13,177 nt of DNA from an uncultured Flavobacteriales bacterium (GTDB taxonomy: Bacteria > Bacteroidota > Bacteroidia > Flavobacteriales > CALTNV01). The position numbers were made by a program, and so were the translations under genes. Under the pieces are notes generated by a model. The model worked only from the letters and a program-made list of their open reading frames with translations, searched no databases and was not told the origin of the DNA. The stretch is from assembly GCA_943845485.1 (NCBI GenBank), contig CALTNV010000084.1:1-13177 (forward strand), read 5' to 3'. Shown one piece after another: positions 7,723-13,177 of this stretch (the first letter of the stretch is position 1; each line of letters begins with the position of its first letter).

Positions 7723-9050
7723 TCAGGTAATTGATAATTAGTTAAGTCAATATAATAAATATCTATTTTACCCATCCCATTTACCGGATCATGTAGATCT
7801 ATATAGGCACCTTTACCTTTATTAGTTAATTGAAAATGAAGATCATCATAAACTGAATTTATTGGATATCCTAAATTTTTAGGCTTTGTCCAAACACTAT
7901 CAACTTTTTGAGATACAAAAACATCATACCCACCCATATTATCTTCAAAACCTTGAGAACTAAAATAAAGAGTATTTCCATCAGCAGAAATAGTAACGGT
8001 TGCTTCTCTTAAATCAGTATTTACAACTGGACCAAGGTTTTTTACATTTTTGAATTTACTACCTACTCTCTCAGCAACATAAATGTCACTCATTCCATAG
8101 CCTCCTAAACGCTCACTTACGAAATATAACAATTCACCATCAGCTGTTAAGCTTGCTGAACTTTCCCAATAACCAGAATTAACTTCAGAACCTATGGATT
8201 TTGGAGTCCCCCAAATCCCTTTAGAATTTTTTTTAGCCCTATAAATATCTCCAGGATTTAAATTTGTACACCCATCATTTTCATAAACATACATATATTC
8301 ACCATCTGCACTAAATCCTAAAATATCTGTAAAAAAATCACTATTTAAATTTCCTTGAACTTTTTCAACAGAAATATATTTTCCTGTTGAATCTTTATAA
8401 GTATAATATATATTAGAATATGGTTCTTCATCAGAACAATATGCTATTAAATCATCATTAGAGTTTTTTTGCCTCGTAGTTAAATATAAAGTATCTCCAA
8501 GTGGATAAGGAATTAATCCATATTCTATTCCTCTTGAATTAATATTATTACCTAAAATAACTTTGGTAGCATATGTTCTTGAAGACATTTGACTTTTGGC
8601 ATAGTTTAATTGTCGAATTAATTTATCAACCTCAAATATTTTATAGGTTTTACTATTTTTCACAACTAAATCATAATAATGAGAAGCAGAATCAAAATTT
8701 ACAATACCATTAAAGCATATACCTTTCCACAAATTAACTTCATCTCCTTTTTCTCCAAAAACAGTAGATACCTTAATATAATTTAATGCTTTATCATATT
8801 CTTTCATTTCTGCCAATGCAATTCCAAGCCTTAAGTTTGCTTTTCCATGAGAAGGATTTAACTTTATAACTTCTCTATACTTATAATATGCTAATTTATA
8901 TTGTTCTTGGTCCATAAAGTTATTAGCATCATACATCATGATTTTAACTTGAGCATCTTCTTTTAAAGAACGACTACTCTTGTCTTGACCTAATAAAGCT
9001 AAACATATAAATGAAGCTAAAATTGTTGTGAGGAAAGGTTTAAATATCAT
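7719..9050 (-). CDS. Exported TPR and PD40 (WD40-like beta-propeller) protein, no OmpA domain
   Basis: This 443-residue protein begins with a signal peptide (MIFKPFLTTILASFICLALLGQ); there is no lipobox cysteine at the cleavage region. Residues about 40-130 form two to three TPR-like helical repeats (DQEQYKLAYYKYREVIKLNP, then KEYDKALNYIKV). Residues about 170-435 form a propeller built from PD40 repeats; the clearest are GFSADGEYMYV at 245-255, SLTADGELLYFVSE at 300-313 and TISADGNTLYFSS at 353-365, each followed by Asp-Ile-Tyr or a similar turn. In Bacteroidota this TPR then PD40 order is seen in PorE-like proteins of the type IX secretion apparatus, which go on to an OmpA peptidoglycan-binding domain. 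Here the protein stops after the propeller, so it is either a shorter paralogue or a different periplasmic or surface scaffold. It converges on the outer-membrane protein gene. Confidence 0.8.
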   Translation of the reverse strand: MIFKPFLTTILASFICLALLGQDKSSRSLKEDAQVKIMMYDANNFMDQEQYKLAYYKYREVIKLNPSHGKANLRLGIALAEMKEYDKALNYIKVSTVFGEKGDEVNLWKGICFNGIVNFDSASHYYDLVVKNSKTYKIFEVDKLIRQLNYAKSQMSSRTYATKVILGNNINSRGIEYGLIPYPLGDTLYLTTRQKNSNDDLIAYCSDEEPYSNIYYTYKDSTGKYISVEKVQGNLNSDFFTDILGFSADGEYMYVYENDGCTNLNPGDIYRAKKNSKGIWGTPKSIGSEVNSGYWESSASLTADGELLYFVSERLGGYGMSDIYVAERVGSKFKNVKNLGPVVNTDLREATVTISADGNTLYFSSQGFEDNMGGYDVFVSQKVDSVWTKPKNLGYPINSVYDDLHFQLTNKGKGAYIDLHDPVNGMGKIDIYYIDLTNYQLPD

Positions 9051-9067
9051 AGTTTAATAAAAATAGG

Positions 9068-9093
9068 TTTATTTATTTGCGCAAAATAATAAA
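9068..9093. promoter_or_regulatory. 26-bp imperfect dyad in the divergent gap upstream of the TPR/PD40 gene and purB
   Basis: The dyad is centred on TTTGCGCAAA, between 9080 and 9081. Eleven of thirteen base pairs match, with two mismatches flanking the core. It lies 18-43 bp upstream of the TPR/PD40 start codon and overlaps a near match to the -7 element on the minus strand (TTATTTTG, 9082-9089, one mismatch), with a TTTG 23 bp further upstream. It could be a repressor site over that promoter; the evidence is the symmetry only. Confidence 0.35.
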
Positions 9094-9164
9094 TTAAAAC
9101 GAAATTTTTCTCCAAAAAATATAATATTAACAATAAGATACAAGCATATTACCTATTAGTTTAT

Positions 9165-9172
9165 TAAATTTG
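9165..9172 (+). promoter_or_regulatory. Candidate Bacteroidota -7 promoter element for purB
   Basis: TAAATTTG matches TAnnTTTG exactly and lies 30-38 bp before the purB ATG at 9203, so transcription would start near 9177. It decides the start codon: a TTG at 9170, in frame with purB, lies inside this box and so upstream of the predicted transcript. No convincing -33 TTTG is seen. Confidence 0.5.
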
Positions 9173-9202
9173 TATTTTAATTTTTACTATAATTTACAAC
9201 AA

Positions 9203-10555
9203 ATGAATTTATCATCTATACAAGCAATTTCACCAATAGATGGCCGATATAGAAGTAAAGCAGAAGCTTTAGCTCCATTTTTTTCAGAGGCTGCACTAAT
9301 CAAATATAGAGTCTGGGTTGAAATAGAATATTTTATTGAACTTTGTGAGCTTCCACTTCCTCAATTAGCTGATTTTGACAAGAATCTTTATGCCCCATTA
9401 AGAAGTATATACCAAGATTTTTCTGAAGAAGACGCTCATAAAATCAAAGAAATTGAAAGTGTAACTAATCATGATGTTAAGGCTGTAGAATACTTAATAA
9501 AAGAGAAGTTTGAAGCTTTGAATATTACAGATGCAAAAGAATTTATTCATTTTGGATTAACAAGCCAAGATATTAACAATACAGCGATTCCATTATCAAT
9601 TAAGCATGCTGTAGAACAAGTATATTTACCTGAATTAGAAGCTTTAACTTCAAAACTAAATGAGTTAGCTGAAGAATGGAAAGAAATTCCAATGTTAGCT
9701 AGAACTCATGGACAACCAGCTTCCCCAACAAGATTAGGAAAAGAACTACATGTTTTTATAGAAAGAATAAATAAGCAAAAAGAACAATTATTAAACATTC
9801 CTTTTTCTGCTAAATTTGGTGGAGCTACAGGAAATTTAAATGCTCACAATGTAGCATATCCATCAATTAATTGGATTGATTTTTCTAACAATTTTGTTAA
9901 TGAAAATTTAGGATTAGATAGAAGTCAAACTACAACACAAATTGAACATTACGATAATGCTGCATCTTTGTTTGATGCATTAAAAAGGATTAACAATATC
10001 GTAATTGATTTAGACAGGGACATTTGGACATATATCTCGTTCAACTACTTTAAACAAAAAATAAAAAAAGGAGAAATAGGCTCTTCAGCAATGCCACACA
10101 AAGTAAATCCAATTGATTTTGAAAATTCTGAAGGAAACCTAGGGATAGCAAATGCACTTTTTGAATATTTAGCTAATAAACTTCCAATTTCAAGATTACA
10201 AAGAGATTTAACAGACTCAACAGTATTAAGAAATGTAGGTGTTCCTTTTGCTCATACAATTATATCTTTTAAAGCTACTTTAAAAGGACTTAACAAACTG
10301 CTACTTAATGAAGACACATTAACAAAAGATTTAGAATCAAATTGGGCTGTAGCTGCAGAAGCAATTCAAACTGTTTTGAGAAGAGAGGGATATCCTAACC
10401 CTTATGAAACATTAAAAGACTTAACAAGAACTAATAGCGTTATTAATGCAGAATCTATTGCTGGTTTTATTGAAACATTAAATGTTAGTGAAGAAATTAA
10501 GTCAGAATTAAAACAAATTACTCCTTACAATTATACAGGTGTATTACTCCACTAA
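9203..10555 (+). CDS. purB: Adenylosuccinate lyase
   Basis: This cytoplasmic enzyme of purine synthesis removes fumarate from SAICAR (giving AICAR) and from adenylosuccinate (giving AMP). The product is 450 residues and resembles the E. coli-type enzyme (about 456). The start MNLSSIQAISPIDGRY is typical. Active-site blocks are TSQD at 120-123, ARTHGQPASPT from 166 (general acid His169) and the fumarase-superfamily signature GSSAMPHKVNP at 293-303, with the catalytic Ser at 295. The ATG at 9203 is chosen over an in-frame TTG at 9170 because homologues begin at the MNLSS region and a -7 element covers the TTG. It is the first gene of a tight plus-strand cluster; the ABC exporter ATG follows the TAA after 5 nt. 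The gene looks intact. Confidence 0.97.
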   Translation: MNLSSIQAISPIDGRYRSKAEALAPFFSEAALIKYRVWVEIEYFIELCELPLPQLADFDKNLYAPLRSIYQDFSEEDAHKIKEIESVTNHDVKAVEYLIKEKFEALNITDAKEFIHFGLTSQDINNTAIPLSIKHAVEQVYLPELEALTSKLNELAEEWKEIPMLARTHGQPASPTRLGKELHVFIERINKQKEQLLNIPFSAKFGGATGNLNAHNVAYPSINWIDFSNNFVNENLGLDRSQTTTQIEHYDNAASLFDALKRINNIVIDLDRDIWTYISFNYFKQKIKKGEIGSSAMPHKVNPIDFENSEGNLGIANALFEYLANKLPISRLQRDLTDSTVLRNVGVPFAHTIISFKATLKGLNKLLLNEDTLTKDLESNWAVAAEAIQTVLRREGYPNPYETLKDLTRTNSVINAESIAGFIETLNVSEEIKSELKQITPYNYTGVLLH

Positions 10556-10560
10556 TTTAT

Positions 10561-12417
10561 ATGAATGGATTTAAAAAAGTAATTCAAATGATAACACCCT
10601 ATAAATTTAGGGTGTTTTCTAGTTTAATATTTAACATCATTTCTACCCTATTTAGTATATTTTCAATAGGGATGATGATCCCTTTTTTAGATGTTATTTT
10701 TGGAAAATCTAAACCTATCGAAAACTACAATATTAATGAAGTTAACTTCTGGAACTTTGATAATATAATTGAAAATTGTAAAAACCTATTAAACTATACA
10801 GTTAATAATCTTATTAATGAAGAAGGAGCTAGTTATGCCTTAGCGTTTGTAGGCATTATTATAATTATAGCATCTTTTATGAAAAATGCATTTAAATATG
10901 CATCAAGTTATACAATAGCTCCTGTAAGAAACGGAGTTATTAGAGATCTTAGAAATAAAATTTATGATAAGATAACAACTTTGGATTTATCCTATTTTTC
11001 AGACGAGAAGAAAGGGAATATCATTTCAAGAGTTACAAATGATGTAAACGATGTGGAATCTGCATCAATGAATGTAATCTTTTTTCTATTTAGAGAACCA
11101 GTAACTCTAATTTTTACATTAACTACACTACTGTTGATGAGTGTAAAACTAACATTGTTTGTTTTCATTATCTTGCCAATTGCTGGTTTAATTATAGGTA
11201 AATTAGGGAAAAGTTTAAAAGGTGTTAGTTTTCAAAGCAAAACAATACTAGGTAACATCATCTCTTCTATTGAAGAAACGCTTTCTGGATTAAGAATTAT
11301 AAAAGCTTTTAACGCTGAGGATTCAATGATTAACCATTTTGTAAGTAGAAATAACTTCTTTACAAAAACAATGAATAATATATGGAGAAGACAAGATTTA
11401 GCATCTCCAATAAGTGAGTTTTTTGGAACAATTACTGTAGCATCTTTAATGTGGTATGGAGGAACTCAAGTCATTGAAGCGATGAATGGAAATGGTGTTT
11501 CAAGCTTAACTGCTTCTGGGTTTATTACCTATTTAACTTTATTTTCCCAAGTTATATCTCCTGCAAAAAATATGTCAACTTACTACTTATCAATTAAAAA
11601 AGGAGAAGCTTCTTTTTCAAGAATTGACGAAGTAATAAAAGCTGAAAATAAAATCAAAGAAGTAAAAGAACCTGCAGAGTTAGAAAACTTTAATGACCAG
11701 ATTAGCTATGAAAATATTTCTTTTTCTTATAATGGAAGAGAAAATGTTATAAAAAACATCAGTTTTAAAGTGTCTAAAGGAAAAACGGTAGCTTTGGTAG
11801 GACAATCTGGTTCAGGTAAGTCAACATTAGTAGATTTACTCCCTAGGTTTTATGATGTTAATTCGGGAAATATCTCTATAGATGGTATCAACATCAAAGA
11901 TATTAAAATAAAAAATTTAAGATCTAAACTAGGCATTGTTAATCAAGATGCTATTCTATTTAATGACACAATAGCAAACAATATAGCTTTTGCAAAACCC
12001 GAAGCAAGTAGAAAAGAAATTATTGAAGCAGCAAAGGTAGCCAATGCTCATTCTTTTATTAATGAACTAGATAATGGGTATGACACAAACATAGGTGATA
12101 GAGGTGGAAAACTAAGTGGTGGTCAACGACAAAGAATAAGTATAGCTAGAGCAGTTTTAAGTGGGGCAGAAATTATGATACTAGATGAAGCAACTTCTGC
12201 ACTAGATACAGAGTCAGAAAGGTTAGTACAAGACGCCTTGAATCATTTAATGAAAACAAAAACATCAATAGTAATTGCACATAGGTTATCAACAATTATC
12301 AATGCTGATGAAATTATTGTAATGAATGATGGTGAAATTGTAGAACAAGGTAAGCATCAAGAACTTATAGATATTAAAGGATACTATTACAAATTGCATT
12401 CAATGCAAAACAACTAA
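10561..12417 (+). CDS. ABC exporter, fused permease and ATPase (MsbA-like)
   Basis: This half-transporter of 618 residues works as a homodimer in the cytoplasmic membrane. An N-terminal six-helix export domain (about residues 15-340) precedes a nucleotide-binding domain (about 375-615). The ATPase motifs are all present: Walker A GQSGSGKST at 414-422, Q-loop Gln462 in VNQD, signature LSGGQRQR at 518-525, Walker B IMILDE ending at Glu543, D-loop SALD at 546-549 and switch His574. The first extracytoplasmic loop is long (about residues 45-90, rich in Asn and Glu), as in many Bacteroidota MsbA-like proteins. By family it probably flips lipid A core or another lipid, but multidrug or peptide export cannot be excluded from sequence, so no symbol is given. 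It sits 5 nt after purB and 5 nt before fbp, indicating co-transcription. Confidence 0.93.
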   Translation: MNGFKKVIQMITPYKFRVFSSLIFNIISTLFSIFSIGMMIPFLDVIFGKSKPIENYNINEVNFWNFDNIIENCKNLLNYTVNNLINEEGASYALAFVGIIIIIASFMKNAFKYASSYTIAPVRNGVIRDLRNKIYDKITTLDLSYFSDEKKGNIISRVTNDVNDVESASMNVIFFLFREPVTLIFTLTTLLLMSVKLTLFVFIILPIAGLIIGKLGKSLKGVSFQSKTILGNIISSIEETLSGLRIIKAFNAEDSMINHFVSRNNFFTKTMNNIWRRQDLASPISEFFGTITVASLMWYGGTQVIEAMNGNGVSSLTASGFITYLTLFSQVISPAKNMSTYYLSIKKGEASFSRIDEVIKAENKIKEVKEPAELENFNDQISYENISFSYNGRENVIKNISFKVSKGKTVALVGQSGSGKSTLVDLLPRFYDVNSGNISIDGINIKDIKIKNLRSKLGIVNQDAILFNDTIANNIAFAKPEASRKEIIEAAKVANAHSFINELDNGYDTNIGDRGGKLSGGQRQRISIARAVLSGAEIMILDEATSALDTESERLVQDALNHLMKTKTSIVIAHRLSTIINADEIIVMNDGEIVEQGKHQELIDIKGYYYKLHSMQNN

Positions 12418-12422
12418 TTATT

Positions 12423-13177
12423 ATGACAACTTTAAGAGATTTTATACTTCAAAATCAAGCAGATTTTAAACATGCTACAGGTGAGTTAAGTGCAATTTTA
12501 GGAGATATTGCATTAGCGTCAAAAATTGTTAACAGAGAGGTTAATAAAGCTGGTTTAGTAGATATTTTGGGTGCACAAGGAGAAACAAACATACAAGGAG
12601 AAGAACAACAGAAATTAGATGTATATGCTGATGAAAAGTTTATTTCCGCATTTAAAAATGGAGGTGAAATTTGCGCTATCGGTTCCGAAGAAAATGATAA
12701 TCATGTTGTTTTTGAAGATGATTTTAATAAAAAAGGAAGCTACGTTGCTTTATTTGACCCATTAGATGGCTCTTCTAATATTGATGTTAATGTATCAATA
12801 GGTACAATATTTTCTATTTTTAAAAGAAAAACAGAGAATGGATCACTTGCTAATATAGATGATTTATTACAAGAAGGAACTGAACAAGTTGCTGCTGGTT
12901 ATGTACTATATGGTTCATCAGCAATGTTAGTTTACACAACTGGGAATGGCGTTAACGGATTTACATTAGATCCTTCAATAGGAGAATTTTGTTTATCTCA
13001 CCCTAACATGAAATTTCCTTCAATAGGAAAAACCTTTTCAATGAATGAAGCTAACTATAATTTATCTTCTAAAGGTATCAGAGCCTTTTTAGACTATTGT
13101 AAAGTAGATGACAAATCAACTAATGAACCTATATATCTAGCGGTAAAAGGTCTATTAGTTGATTTGTCATCTACTTT
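12423..13177 (+). CDS. fbp: Fructose-1,6-bisphosphatase class I, 5' part; last bases aberrant
   Basis: The enzyme hydrolyses fructose 1,6-bisphosphate to fructose 6-phosphate in gluconeogenesis. The ATG lies 5 nt after the ABC exporter stop, and the frame stays open to the window edge (251 codons of an expected 330 or so). Family landmarks are an N-terminal TLRDFILQNQ, the metal-binding glutamates in GSEEND (Glu89-Glu90), the DPLDGSSN active-site motif at 112-119 with Asp112 and Asp115, and GYVLYGSSAM near 161-170. Up to residue 234 (STN) the protein follows the family. From 13125 the reading becomes EPIYLAVKGLLVDLSST, unlike FBPase, because the DNA there is inverted (see the terminal inverted repeat). 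The true continuation, read from the opposite strand, is RPFTARYIGSLV. Residues 235 onward should not be used as native protein. Confidence 0.92.
   Translation, partial: MTTLRDFILQNQADFKHATGELSAILGDIALASKIVNREVNKAGLVDILGAQGETNIQGEEQQKLDVYADEKFISAFKNGGEICAIGSEENDNHVVFEDDFNKKGSYVALFDPLDGSSNIDVNVSIGTIFSIFKRKTENGSLANIDDLLQEGTEQVAAGYVLYGSSAMLVYTTGNGVNGFTLDPSIGEFCLSHPNMKFPSIGKTFSMNEANYNLSSKGIRAFLDYCKVDDKSTNEPIYLAVKGLLVDLSST
13101..13177. repeat. Perfect 24-bp inverted repeat with 29-bp inverted loop at the window end (probable fold-back chimera)
   Basis: The left arm 13101-13124 and right arm 13154-13177 are exact reverse complements; the loop is 13125-13153. The right arm runs to the last base, so the repeat may continue past the window. 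The left arm encodes normal FBPase (KVDDKSTN). Read on the minus strand, the loop continues that protein as RPFTARYIGS, so it is upside down in the assembled plus strand. An 8-bp core (CAACTAAT with ATTAGTTG) is plausibly native, since it would encode the Leu-Val of GSLV. The rest of the right arm merely copies the left arm. Hairpin self-priming on the short native repeat explains all of this. Confidence 0.85.

Noticed and set aside
9170..9202. TTG start for purB adding 11 residues (beginning YFNFYYNLQQ)
   Set aside because: The TTG overlaps an exact -7 promoter element, and the family N-terminus begins at the ATG at 9203.
1..13177. CRISPR arrays, tRNA or rRNA genes, transposases, phage genes and toxin-antitoxin pairs
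   Set aside because: No regularly spaced repeats, RNA gene signatures or mobile-element proteins were seen; all intergenic gaps are under about 160 bp.

Overview
The window is AT-rich DNA from a Bacteroidota bacterium, most likely a flavobacterium-type lineage. The protein families point there: a DUF2480 protein, a TPR plus PD40 exported protein, a very large outer-membrane barrel-like protein, and Bacteroidota-style MBOAT, SGNH and MsbA-type proteins. Shine-Dalgarno sequences are largely absent, and two matches to the Bacteroidota -7 promoter element (TAnnTTTG) lie in intergenic DNA. The genome cannot be named from this sequence. Coding density is very high; the longest gap between genes is about 150 bp.

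Layout: (1) 1-2420, plus strand, is an operon for acylation of an extracytoplasmic glycan. It holds the tail of an unidentified gene, an AlgI/DltB-like MBOAT acyltransferase and a membrane-anchored SGNH-type protein. (2) 2401-4200, minus strand, holds a cation/proton antiporter and a DUF2480 protein. The antiporter overlaps the SGNH gene tail to tail by 20 bp. (3) 4261-7722, plus strand, is a 1153-residue outer-membrane protein with a TTG start. It shares a TTAA stop with (4) 7719-9050, minus strand, a secreted TPR/PD40 protein without an OmpA domain. (5) 9203-13177, plus strand, is a tight cluster of purB, an MsbA-like ABC exporter and fbp, with 5-nt gaps between genes.

The core genes cover purine synthesis (PurB), gluconeogenesis (Fbp), lipid A or related export (MsbA-like) and ion homeostasis (antiporter). 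The MBOAT/SGNH pair probably transfers acyl groups to a surface polysaccharide.

The most striking sequence signal is at the extreme 3' end. The last 77 bases form a perfect 24-bp inverted repeat around a 29-bp loop, and the loop is upside down relative to fbp: its reverse complement encodes the conserved FBPase stretch that should come next (RPFTARYIGSLV). This looks like a fold-back (self-primed hairpin) chimera at a contig end. The last 53 bases should not be trusted as the native gene. I found no convincing new multi-gene system. The least understood parts are the outer-membrane protein, the TPR/PD40 protein and the DUF2480 protein.
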